Below are positions 32,257 through 39,378 of a stretch of 64,000 nucleotides of DNA, one piece after another. Positions within the stretch are counted from its first letter, which is position 1; each line of letters opens with the position of its first letter. The DNA comes from JAEVLT01 sp050496765 (lineage in GTDB: Bacteria; Bacillota; Bacilli; Bacillales; Cytobacillaceae). The notes under the pieces are model-generated. The model made no database searches and was not told the origin of the DNA. It saw nothing but the letters and a program-made list of their open reading frames with translations. Both the position numbers and the translations under genes were made by a program. Where the stretch lies: assembly GCF_050496765.1 (NCBI RefSeq), contig NZ_JBNWEO010000007.1:124001-188000 (forward strand), given 5' to 3'.

Positions 32257-33726
32257 TCACACAGAACCAAGCTTTGGTGCTTTGCGGGCTTTCGTTATCT
32301 GTTCAAACGCGTAGGCAATTTCAATCAGTACGGGCTCGCTGTACGCCGTGCCCGCAAACGTCACTCCGACCGGTTTCCCGTTACTCGTATAGCCAACCGG
32401 AACAGCAATTGATGGATAGCCCGCTTTTGCGCTAATGTGCGATCCCTCATCGCTTGGAAAAACAAGCACATCCAATTGATCTTTTTCTAAAGCAAAATCA
32501 ATTCCCTGCTCTGCCGCATGGTAAAAATCAAATTCCAACGTCTCGATATAGGCCGGTTCCTTTAAAGAACCGCTCGTTTCTTCGGAACGGATCAACTGAA
32601 TTTGTCCATATTTTAACATTTCTTCAGCATTTTCATGATTAAACTCGATCAAATCTTGCAACGAGCGAATGGCAACGGAAGGAGCCAGTTGACTTAAGTA
32701 TGCATTTAAATCCGGCTTAAATTCGTAAGTCAGCACATCATATTTCCAGTCGATTTCGGCCGAAGGAATTTCCACCTTTCCAACCCATTCCGCTCCGGAA
32801 TTTTTTAAAATCGGCAAGACCTCTTCCAACACCGCTCGCTTTTCTTTGTCCACTTTTTCAAAAAAGCCATCCCAGGCGAGACCGATTCGTTTTCCTTCCA
32901 AACCTTCTTTTTTTAAAAAAACCGTAAAATCGGTTTCGCTTAACGGGTTGGTTAAGGTGACCGGGTCGCTGGCATCCTTGCCTGTTAACGCGGTTAAAAG
33001 ACTGGCCGCATCTGCTACGGTGCGTGCCATCGGACCGGCCGTATCCTGGGTGTGGGCAATCGGAATGATCCCCCTGCGGCTGATCAACCCGACTGTCGGC
33101 TTGATACCGACGAGCGAATTTTGGACGGACGGATTTAAAATCGAACCAGATGTTTCCGTCCCAACGGCTGCAGCAGCAAAATTGGCCGCAACAGCCGCTC
33201 CTGAACCCGCACTTGAACCGCCGACATCAAATTTCCCCGGCCCATACGGATTTAATGTTTGTCCGCCTCTTGAACTGTAGCCGCTTGGCATTCCTTCGGT
33301 CATAAAATTGGCCCACTCCGTCATATTGGTTTTCCCAAGAATCACCGCTCCGGCAGCCCGCAATTTTTCAGCGACAAACGAATCCTTTTGCGCAAAAGAA
33401 TCCTTTAAAGCAAGCGACCCGGCACTTGTATGCATTTTATCAGACGTGTCGATATTGTCTTTGATCAATACCGGTATACCATGAAGCGGGCCCCGCGAGC
33501 CGGAAGCCTGACGCTCCGCATCAAGGGCAGCAGCACTATGTAAAGCATCGGGATTGATTTCCAAGACCGATTTTACTTGATGATCGTACAAAGCGATGCG
33601 GTTTAGGTACATCAAGACGAGATCCTTCGATGTCAGTTTCCCGCTCTCCATCGCTTGTTGCATTTGCGCAATAGTAGCTTCTTCAAGCCACTGTTCACCC
33701 CATTTTTTCAGCTTTGGACTTTCCAT
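32257..33726 (-). CDS. Amidase (amidase-signature family)
   Basis: 489 residues. The Ser-cisSer-Lys catalytic triad is visible: K in VLIKDNIDT, cis-Ser in the DVGGSSAGSGAAVAANF stretch, and the nucleophile in GTETSGSILNPS. The family includes GatA, but the long C-terminal part and missing GatB/GatC neighbours indicate a stand-alone hydrolase of the fatty-acid amide/peptide amidase type. ATG 33726 follows GGGGGAAATGAAAA. Substrate unknown. Confidence 0.9.
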   Translation of the reverse strand: MESPKLKKWGEQWLEEATIAQMQQAMESGKLTSKDLVLMYLNRIALYDHQVKSVLEINPDALHSAAALDAERQASGSRGPLHGIPVLIKDNIDTSDKMHTSAGSLALKDSFAQKDSFVAEKLRAAGAVILGKTNMTEWANFMTEGMPSGYSSRGGQTLNPYGPGKFDVGGSSAGSGAAVAANFAAAAVGTETSGSILNPSVQNSLVGIKPTVGLISRRGIIPIAHTQDTAGPMARTVADAASLLTALTGKDASDPVTLTNPLSETDFTVFLKKEGLEGKRIGLAWDGFFEKVDKEKRAVLEEVLPILKNSGAEWVGKVEIPSAEIDWKYDVLTYEFKPDLNAYLSQLAPSVAIRSLQDLIEFNHENAEEMLKYGQIQLIRSEETSGSLKEPAYIETLEFDFYHAAEQGIDFALEKDQLDVLVFPSDEGSHISAKAGYPSIAVPVGYTSNGKPVGVTFAGTAYSEPVLIEIAYAFEQITKARKAPKLGSV

Positions 33727-33818
33727 TTTTCATTTCCCCCTAACAAAGACTCTATTACTCATTCGATAACCAGGCAAAAGAATCCTCTAAAAACGAAATA
33801 GCCAGTCAGCACGACTAG

Positions 33819-34946
33819 CTATCTTTCGTTCGGATCGGTCATTTGCCCTTTGTAAAAAATTCGTTTGCTTACGGAACTATTCAACTCGCGGGCAAAGCGC
33901 TTCAATTCTCGTTCTTCGCGATCGGTTACGAGGGAAATAACGATTCCGTTTGCCCCCATCCTCCCTGTTCGGCCGGAACGGTGGACATACTGGGTGATGT
34001 CTTTTGGAAAATCCAAATGAACCACATGGGTAACCCCTTGAATATCAAGGCCGCGTGCAGCAACATCTGTTGTGATCAGCATTTTGATTTTTCCATCTCG
34101 GAATGCTTTTAATGCTTTCTCGCGCTCCATTTTCGGTAATTCGCTGTGCAGCAGTCCAACTGAAAGTTCTTTGTAGTTTAACTTTGCGGCGGCGACTGAA
34201 ACTTCGGCAATATCATTGATAAAAGCAAGCGCTTTAATCCCTTCGAGACGGGCAATTTTTTCGAGCAGTTTCATTTTGTCCCTTTTTTCACTGACAAAAT
34301 AAAGATGTTCCACCGTTCCTGCGGCAACCGTTTCATCTTTTTTGATCCGAATCACTTCAGGATCTTTCATAAATTCCTTTGCTGCCGCTTCAATTTCCGG
34401 TTTAAGGGTTGCGGAAAATAAAATAACTTGCCTGTCACGGAGGGTAGACTTGATAATCTCGCGAACTGAACCGCCATGTTCGCGGGTGAGCAGCTGATCG
34501 GCTTCATCGAGAACAATCGTTTTCACTTCATGCATCTTCAGCTTTTTTTGTTTGACCAGTTCCAATAGCCGCCCCGGAGTTCCGAAAATCACCTGCGGAC
34601 GTTTTTTGATTTTTTCCAATTGCCGTTTCAGATTGGCTCCGCCGATAAAAGAAGCGCCGCGAATGCCACTTGCTTCCGACCATTTTTGGAATTCCCCATA
34701 TACTTGCATCACGAGCTCCTGAGACGATGCCAAAACAACCGCCTGGACATTCCCGCTTTCCGGGTTGATTTTATCAAGAACCGGCAGCAAATAGGCCAGT
34801 GTTTTTCCCGTTCCAGTTGGGGATTCAGCCATCAAATCCCTGCCTTCCAAAATAACCGGAACAGCACTCGTTTGAATTGACGTGGGCGTTTGAAAGCCTG
34901 ATTTTTCCCAAGCTTTTTGTAAAAAAGGTTTGAACGTAGGGTACAT
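33819..34946 (-). CDS. yfmL: DEAD-box RNA helicase (YfmL-like)
   Basis: 375 residues: Q motif (GFQTPTSIQ), Walker A SPTGTGKT, DEAD box as VLDEADQL, SAT motif FSATLK, and the C-terminal RecA-like domain with TTDVAARGLDI and HRSGRTGRMG. Short, without the C-terminal RNA-binding extension of DbpA/CshA. Length and sequence match B. subtilis YfmL, implicated in 50S ribosome assembly. Monocistronic on the minus strand. Confidence 0.92.
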   Translation of the reverse strand: MYPTFKPFLQKAWEKSGFQTPTSIQTSAVPVILEGRDLMAESPTGTGKTLAYLLPVLDKINPESGNVQAVVLASSQELVMQVYGEFQKWSEASGIRGASFIGGANLKRQLEKIKKRPQVIFGTPGRLLELVKQKKLKMHEVKTIVLDEADQLLTREHGGSVREIIKSTLRDRQVILFSATLKPEIEAAAKEFMKDPEVIRIKKDETVAAGTVEHLYFVSEKRDKMKLLEKIARLEGIKALAFINDIAEVSVAAAKLNYKELSVGLLHSELPKMEREKALKAFRDGKIKMLITTDVAARGLDIQGVTHVVHLDFPKDITQYVHRSGRTGRMGANGIVISLVTDREERELKRFARELNSSVSKRIFYKGQMTDPNER

Positions 34947-35185
34947 TGAAATCTCCTTGTTTTTCAGTCTCTCTCGTTATCATTCGTAGCTTAACGATTT
35001 TCCATTCGTACTGATACTAACCGAATTGCGGGTGGGTGTCCAGTCAAATCAGACAGCCCTCTTGTCTTCGTAAGCTTTTTCCAATAAATTACACTTAGCC
35101 ATCTTTTTAAAAGATAGATTTCACCATTCCAAAGAATTGCATATTTTTTTATTAAAATAGCTCTGTTAATGAACAATGTTAATAT

Positions 35186-35214
35186 TTGAAACCCAACCCA
35201 GTTCTTGCTATAAT
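35186..35214 (+). promoter_or_regulatory. Sigma-A promoter in the 34.95-35.44 kb gap
   Basis: TTGAAA (35186-35191), 17-base spacer, TATAAT (35209-35214) with an extended TGC in front of the -10 box: a near-consensus promoter. It is immediately followed by a LexA-type box. The next well-supported gene is the GNAT fragment 220 bases downstream; a 45-codon frame from 35245 lacks a ribosome-binding site. The rest of the gap holds nothing I recognise. Confidence 0.7.
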
Positions 35215-35221
35215 TGCAATT

Positions 35222-35235
35222 AGAACAAATGTTCC
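35222..35235 (+). promoter_or_regulatory. LexA/DinR (SOS) box
   Basis: GAAC-AAAT-GTTC matches the Bacillus LexA consensus GAAC-RNRY-GTTC in every position and lies where bound LexA would cover the transcription start of the promoter just upstream. Confidence 0.65.
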
Positions 35236-35436
35236 GTATCGTTAATGATGGACAGCGTTCAAGTAACCTTTAAAATACATCGACAAGTTCTCCATACTAT
35301 AAAAGAGCTTCTGCCTACATCATTTGTATTTGAAATGGCAGAAACTTATGATAGTTTCCGTCTATCTAGGTTCAGCGCTTAAAAGGTCATTAACGGGCAA
35401 TTGGTTTAAAAATATTGGGAGAGGAGAACTCGATTT

Positions 35437-35838
35437 ATGGAAATTAGAAAACCAAACGATTTGGAGCATAAAAAGGTTTTATCACTTTCACCACAAGCAT
35501 TATTCGATGGTACATTAGACGCTGCAAAACCGTCAGATGAGAAAGTCAAACAACTAATTGAACCATTATTGCAGAAAGGTAGCTATCATTTGATAGCAAC
35601 TGAAGGTAATAATCTAATGGGTTCAATTCTTATAGGAAAAAGTAAAGAACAATTTACCGAAAAGATATATGCATTTATTTATGAATTGTTTGTGTTAGAG
35701 GAATTTAGGGGAAATGGAATTTCAAAACAATTGATAGAAACTGGTATCGAACATCTTAAACAAGATGGATATTCGAAGGTTCGTTTAAGTGTATATACAG
35801 GAAATCAAGCGATTAAAATCCCTAGTGCATGCCCTTAA
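35437..35838 (+). CDS. GNAT acetyltransferase, C-terminally truncated
   Basis: 133 residues; ATG 35437 follows GGGAGAGGAG. The core contains the acetyl-CoA-binding motif A (IYELFVLEEFRGNGISKQLIETGIEHLK) and motif B start (KVRLSVYTGNQAIK). Where other members continue with a LYEKMGF-type strand, this frame changes abruptly to IPSACP and stops, so the last 15-20 residues are missing, probably through a small deletion. Activity is doubtful. Located downstream of an SOS-type promoter. Confidence 0.75.
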   Translation: MEIRKPNDLEHKKVLSLSPQALFDGTLDAAKPSDEKVKQLIEPLLQKGSYHLIATEGNNLMGSILIGKSKEQFTEKIYAFIYELFVLEEFRGNGISKQLIETGIEHLKQDGYSKVRLSVYTGNQAIKIPSACP

Positions 35839-35896
35839 CTTTTTTTCTGTCCTCATGTTATCATTAATCAACAAACAAGTTTCACAGGAGGGTCTA

Positions 35897-36307
35897 ATGA
35901 AAAAAACAGTAAAAGTTGTGGCGGCAATTATTGAAAATAACAAGGAAGAAATACTTTGCGCCTTAAGATCTCCACAAATGACAATCCCGAATATGTGGGA
36001 ATTCCCTGGCGGAAAAGTGGAGAAGAACGAAAGTCTTTTCTCTGCCTTGGAAAGAGAAATAGTTGAAGAGCTTGGCTGCAAGATTAAAGCGGAGAGTATC
36101 TGCAATGAACACACTCATGAATATGATACCTTCACGATTAATTTAATTACCATTAAGTGCAGGATTACTGAGGGAACACCCGCAGCAAAGGAACATTCCA
36201 AACTTATTTGGCTTAAAAGAGAAAATCTAGCCTCCCTAAAATGGGCTCCAGCAGATATTCCAGCCGTTGAGCGATTAATACGTGAAAAACCAGTCCCCTT
36301 CCGCTGA
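35897..36307 (+). CDS. Nudix hydrolase, MutT/8-oxo-dGTP diphosphatase type
   Basis: 136 residues from ATG 35897, preceded by AGGAGGG; the longer frame overlaps the GNAT gene and is not used. The complete Nudix box GGKVEKNESLFSALEREIVEELG (GX5EX7REUXEEXGU) and the MutT-like WEFPGG place it with (8-oxo)dGTP pyrophosphohydrolases that sanitise the nucleotide pool. C-terminus WAPADIPAVERL is also MutT-like. A terminator follows. Confidence 0.9.
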   Translation: MKKTVKVVAAIIENNKEEILCALRSPQMTIPNMWEFPGGKVEKNESLFSALEREIVEELGCKIKAESICNEHTHEYDTFTINLITIKCRITEGTPAAKEHSKLIWLKRENLASLKWAPADIPAVERLIREKPVPFR

Positions 36308-36324
36308 AGAGACTGGTTTTGTTT
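36286..36324 (+). terminator. Intrinsic terminator of the Nudix gene
   Basis: AAAACCAGTC / GACTGGTTTT with a 15-base loop overlapping the stop codon. Confidence 0.8.
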
Positions 36325-36342
36325 ACTGTAGATTGATTCCTC

Positions 36343-36444
36343 TCACCTTGTTTGGAGATATTGGTAAAGCCTATAATCAATCGGCTGTTCCATCACCAGA
36401 TTCATATGAACAACAGGTATTTCACGTCCGTTCTTGTCTTTCAT
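36343..36444 (-). CDS. Short unidentified frame (possible gene remnant)
   Basis: 33 codons (MKDKNGREIPVVHMN ... DYRLYQYLQTR) ending at TGA 36343; the frame is protein-like upstream too (VTPDQNEIEQAT) until it meets the metallo-hydrolase stop region. No ribosome-binding site at the ATG. It could be the 3' end of a decayed gene or a C-terminal extension lost by frameshift from the neighbouring hydrolase. Confidence 0.25.
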   Translation of the reverse strand: MKDKNGREIPVVHMNLVMEQPIDYRLYQYLQTR

Positions 36445-36476
36445 TGTTGCCTGCTCGATCTCGTTTTGATCCGGAG

Positions 36477-37250
36477 TTACCCTTCCTCTCCGGACATGGG
36501 CTGACCGTGGCCGGTAATAGCCATCGCCGGCTTTAGCGCTTCAAGTTTTTTGACAGAAGCATGGGCAGCGTTCCAATCGGTTGTAAAGTATTTCGGCGGC
36601 CCGCTTATTTCCTTATGCTGAGTAATGACATTGTAGAGCGATTCCTGTCTGACGGTAACAAATGCGTCACCGGCAATCAGCATACGGTCACATTCGCGAA
36701 AAAAGGAGACGTGTCCGGGCGTATGGCCTGGCGTATGAATCCACTTCCAGTCCGCAAGAACCGGGACTGTACCATTGGCAGGCAAAGGTTGGATCTGTGT
36801 GGAAAGATCAATCCCATGATTCGGAAACAGTGGCGACATCTCAGAAACAAGCCCGCCATCAACGGTCGGATCTCCCGCCGGATAATCTTGTTTGCCAGTT
36901 AAATACGGAATTTCAAGTTCATGGGCATAGACGGGAACAGTCCACTCTTCTAAAAGATCTGCCAATGACCCCACATGATCGAAATGTCCGTGCGTAAGAA
37001 GGATTCCACTTGGCCGGATTCCTTCCCCAAATCGCTCAGTAACCAGTTTCTTTATTTCTTCTGCCGACTTTGGCATTCCAGCGTCAATTAAGACGAACTC
37101 CTTTGTTTCTTCAGGGCTTCCGATCAAGCAAAGATTGACAATCTGATCAGTATAGCAATAGACATCTGGCAGCACAGCCACACCGGTGCCGCTGGCAATC
37201 GAAGTGACCGGCAGAAAGGATTCCTCAAAATGATTATCTTGAATAAGCAA
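36477..37250 (-). CDS. MBL-fold metallo-hydrolase (YflN-like)
   Basis: 257 residues of the metallo-beta-lactamase superfamily. Metal site THGHFDHVG (HxHxDH), then HTPGHTPGHVSF, the bridging aspartate in IAGDAF and the final histidine in ITGHGQPM. YflN/glyoxalase II-like members hydrolyse thioesters, lactones or phosphodiesters; the exact substrate is open. GGGGAGGAATTTTTT separates it from the upstream HMA-domain gene. Ends in a clean GEEG-TAA. Confidence 0.88.
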   Translation of the reverse strand: MLIQDNHFEESFLPVTSIASGTGVAVLPDVYCYTDQIVNLCLIGSPEETKEFVLIDAGMPKSAEEIKKLVTERFGEGIRPSGILLTHGHFDHVGSLADLLEEWTVPVYAHELEIPYLTGKQDYPAGDPTVDGGLVSEMSPLFPNHGIDLSTQIQPLPANGTVPVLADWKWIHTPGHTPGHVSFFRECDRMLIAGDAFVTVRQESLYNVITQHKEISGPPKYFTTDWNAAHASVKKLEALKPAMAITGHGQPMSGEEG

Positions 37251-37307
37251 AAAAATTCCTCCCCTTTTTTCTTAGTATGAAGCAGGGAAGAAATTTTATA
37301 AAAAAAC

Positions 37308-37517
37308 TCAATCAAAAGCGCGAAGCGTAAAATGGTTTAAAGAACGGACAATTTCATCCTGTTGGACCATTTGCTTATTAAACAGTACATGTAAGTGTCC
37401 CTGACCTGCAATGATTTGGACACCCTCAACACCAGGAATCTGCTTGATCCTTTTTTTGATTTTTCGAATGCATCCTGAACACGCCATATCATTTACAGGT
37501 AATTGAATTTTCGTCAT
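37308..37517 (-). CDS. Heavy-metal-associated (HMA) domain protein, copper-chaperone-like
   Basis: 69 residues, one ferredoxin-like HMA fold with the metal site MACSGC (MxCxxC) at residues 12-17. The fold is that of CopZ/Atx1 copper chaperones. It overlaps the flavodoxin frame by 29 bases and lies in the same minus-strand unit, so it may deliver or sense a soft metal in the redox neighbourhood. The presence of lysine/arginine clusters after the motif (IRKIKKRIK) is more basic than in CopZ. Confidence 0.82.
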   Translation of the reverse strand: MTKIQLPVNDMACSGCIRKIKKRIKQIPGVEGVQIIAGQGHLHVLFNKQMVQQDEIVRSLNHFTLRAFD

Positions 37518-37980
37518 TTTGTTTCCCTGCCTTTTCGATTAGTTTTTTTACAAACTCTTTGCCAAATTGGATGCATTGCTGTTTTTCCGCCTTGGTTGGC
37601 GCAAGCTCAATTTTCAAACCTTTTGCAATGATTTTGGCTCCTCTTTCTGCCAATTTGGCTTCTAATAGGTCAACCGCCCTGCCACGTTGGTCATACGAAG
37701 AATCACAAGAACCAAAGGCAGCGGCAGCCTTCCCATCTAATCGGATCCCGTCCATTTCTTCATAAAAATCAAGGAATTCATCCGGCAATTCTCCATCTCC
37801 CCATGTATGCGCGCCAAGTAAAATGCCATCATAGGCGAAACAGTCTGCGACATCCGCCAGCAAAATATCTTTTATCTCCACAGCGGCTCCCGCTTCCACC
37901 ATTCCTTTCCCAATTTCCTCGGCGATTTCTTTTGTGTTGCCCGTCATACTTGAAAAGACAATTAAGCAAGTTGCAGACAT
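37489..37980 (-). CDS. Flavodoxin
   Basis: 163 residues from ATG 37980 (GAGGTG six bases upstream; a GTG nine bases earlier lies within that site). Short-chain flavodoxin: FMN phosphate loop SSMTGNTKEIAEEI, isoalloxazine loops GAHTWGDGELPDEF and FGSCDSSYDQRG. Low-potential electron carrier in the cytoplasm replacing ferredoxin. An FNR-type box is centred about 60 bases upstream of the start, which suggests control by oxygen. Longer than YkuN/YkuP at its C-terminus, which ends ENSITCK. Confidence 0.9.
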   Translation of the reverse strand: MSATCLIVFSSMTGNTKEIAEEIGKGMVEAGAAVEIKDILLADVADCFAYDGILLGAHTWGDGELPDEFLDFYEEMDGIRLDGKAAAAFGSCDSSYDQRGRAVDLLEAKLAERGAKIIAKGLKIELAPTKAEKQQCIQFGKEFVKKLIEKAGKQNDENSITCK

Positions 37981-38032
37981 TGGATTCACCTCTTGTTTTT
38001 CTCCATTTTACTAAAAGTAGGTGCAAATAAAA

Positions 38033-38046
38033 TTGACCTATATCAA
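38033..38046. promoter_or_regulatory. FNR-type box (TTGAC-N4-ATCAA)
   Basis: One mismatch to TTGAT-N4-ATCAA. It lies between the flavodoxin and the truncated fnr gene, 53 and 24 bases from their starts, and could act on both. Confidence 0.6.
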
Positions 38047-38069
38047 GTAAGAATGATTTTTTACAAACG

Positions 38070-38414
38070 ATGACAAAGAATGCAGAAATGTCCTTCCGGT
38101 TTGTTGTTGCCTTGAATGACCGCTTGTACGAAGCGGATGAATCAGTTGGATATTTAAGCCTAATGGATGTAGAAAAACGGCTTGCCCGGGCGCTGCTGCT
38201 TTTTCATAAAAAAATGAATGCGGGTTCTAACGCGTTTTCGTTGCCCATTTCCAAAAAAGATCTGGCGAGTTTTATTGGAACGTCTCCCGAAACCGTCAGC
38301 CGCAAGCTCTTATCGTTTGCATCGCAAAAGATAATTGAACTTCACGGACAGCGATTGATTAAAATCCTTGAATTGGTGCGGTTAAAGCAAGTTGCCGGGG
38401 GCGAAGACAGCTAA
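38070..38414 (+). pseudogene. Crp/Fnr-family regulator lacking its sensor domain
   Basis: 114 codons encoding only the dimerisation helix (SLMDVEKRLARALLLFH) and the winged HTH (LPISKKDLASFIGTSPETVSRKLLSFASQKIIEL) of a Crp/Fnr protein. The roughly 120-residue cyclic-nucleotide-binding-type sensor domain is absent and an in-frame TGA lies upstream at the FNR box. No ribosome-binding site precedes the ATG. The recognition helix ETVSRKL has the E-x-x-S-R pattern of E. coli FNR, which reads TTGAT half-sites, in accord with the boxes on both sides. Probably a remnant after deletion; a free DNA-binding domain acting as competitor is conceivable. Confidence 0.75.
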
Positions 38415-38448
38415 TTCGCTTCCGGCAACGCGGATCGCCACGAGAAGC

Positions 38449-38706
38449 TTACAAAGGATTCAATTTTACAGTCATCAGGCGAAAATGCCCAGGCTCGATT
38501 TCATTCACAATAACGTTCATCCCCAAGGATTCCAGTCCCGCGATCAGCGGCTGTCCATAATGGGGAATATGGATTTCAATAATGGTTCCGATCGGCACGG
38601 TTTTGACAAAATCGATAATTTCCTTCCTTGGGTGCTCTCCTTTAAGAATTCTTTCACGCATATCCAAGATCGCAATTTTTCCATCTGCTTGTATCGCATT
38701 GCCCAT
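38449..38706 (-). CDS. DUF2249-like small protein
   Basis: 85 residues: ILDMRERILKGEHPRKEIIDFVKTVPIGTIIEIHIPHYGQPLIAGLESLGMNV resembles the DUF2249/TusA-like alpha-beta fold found beside nitrite, NO and hemerythrin-type genes in bacteria. ATG 38706 follows GGGAGAAAC. A perfect FNR box is located 61-74 bases upstream, which suggests induction at low oxygen. Function unknown. Confidence 0.72.
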   Translation of the reverse strand: MGNAIQADGKIAILDMRERILKGEHPRKEIIDFVKTVPIGTIIEIHIPHYGQPLIAGLESLGMNVIVNEIEPGHFRLMTVKLNPL

Positions 38707-38766
38707 AGCTGTTTCTCCCTTCAGGATCTTTTGGATTTATTCTACCTTTTTCTTTTTCTAAAAAAA

Positions 38767-38780
38767 TTGATCTGCATCAA
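38767..38780. promoter_or_regulatory. FNR box, perfect TTGAT-N4-ATCAA
   Basis: TTGAT-CTGC-ATCAA upstream of the DUF2249-like gene (minus) and about 145 bases upstream of the small membrane-protein gene (plus). Confidence 0.7.
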
Positions 38781-38922
38781 GATACGCTATGAGGGTCAAT
38801 GAAATTTTTGCATATGGTGTAAGATTGTGAAAGTATTGTGAACATTATCGCTCAACTGCGATATTGTTATGCTTTCAATGATAAAATGAAGCAAAGATAA
38901 CAACATATCGGAGTTGAATACA

Positions 38923-39201
38923 ATGTTTAAGAAGATCTCGCTTCTCGCAGCTCTTTTGGTTCTTCTTGCGGGTGCCCAAGCGTTTGCCCAGTCCAATGCC
39001 GGTATTACCTCATTTCAATCAAGAGAAACAATTTCGGGTCTCTTCCATAAAATAGATCTTGCATCACAAGAAACCCCAAAGCAACTGAAAAAAACAGTTT
39101 ACCCTGCCATATCTGCCTACATTTTGCCCGGGGGCGTCATCTTCTTCTTTCTTGTCGTTTTCACCGGATACTGGTTTGTCTTTCGAAAACGCCATTTATA
39201 A
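38923..39201 (+). CDS. Small secreted/membrane protein with C-terminal anchor
   Basis: 92 residues from ATG 38923 (CGGAG upstream; a TTG three codons earlier is also open). Signal peptide-like N-terminus (FKKISLLAALLVLLAGAQAFA), a polar middle of about 45 residues, and a C-terminal membrane helix (ILPGGVIFFFLVVFTGYWFVF) ending in RKRHL. No family recognised. The topology suits an extracytoplasmic subunit. Followed by the recurrent ACCGGGC terminator. Confidence 0.7.
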   Translation: MFKKISLLAALLVLLAGAQAFAQSNAGITSFQSRETISGLFHKIDLASQETPKQLKKTVYPAISAYILPGGVIFFFLVVFTGYWFVFRKRHL

Positions 39202-39206
39202 GTAAA

Positions 39207-39235
39207 ACCGGGCAAAAACCGCCCGGTCCTTTTTA
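39207..39235 (+). terminator. Intrinsic terminator (recurrent ACCGGGC type)
   Basis: ACCGGGC / GCCCGGT stem with T run, near-identical to the ampS terminator at 19368. Confidence 0.88.
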
Positions 39236-39365
39236 GTTTGGCTGATAAATGGAGGGTATTAGGAATGCCTCTAATGACCGTTCGGTCCTGTTAAACCCGA
39301 GAATCGGGCATTTGGAATGCCCCTAATGACCGTCAAACCTTGAGAAACCTGTGAATCGGGATCGC
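39236..39365 (+). repeat. Degenerate relatives of the 52-bp repeat
   Basis: Two units with CCCTAATGACCG / GCCTCTAATGACCG and GAATCGGGCATTTGGAATGCCC, related to the array at 19466-19855 (GTAATGACCGG ... GAATCGGGCATTAC). The same terminator precedes both, so terminator and repeat appear to have been copied together. Confidence 0.65.
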
Positions 39366-39378
39366 TTCTTTTTCCACT

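Noticed and set aside
35245..35382. 45-codon frame after the LexA box
   Set aside because: No ribosome-binding site, no recognisable family; kept only as a comment on the promoter.
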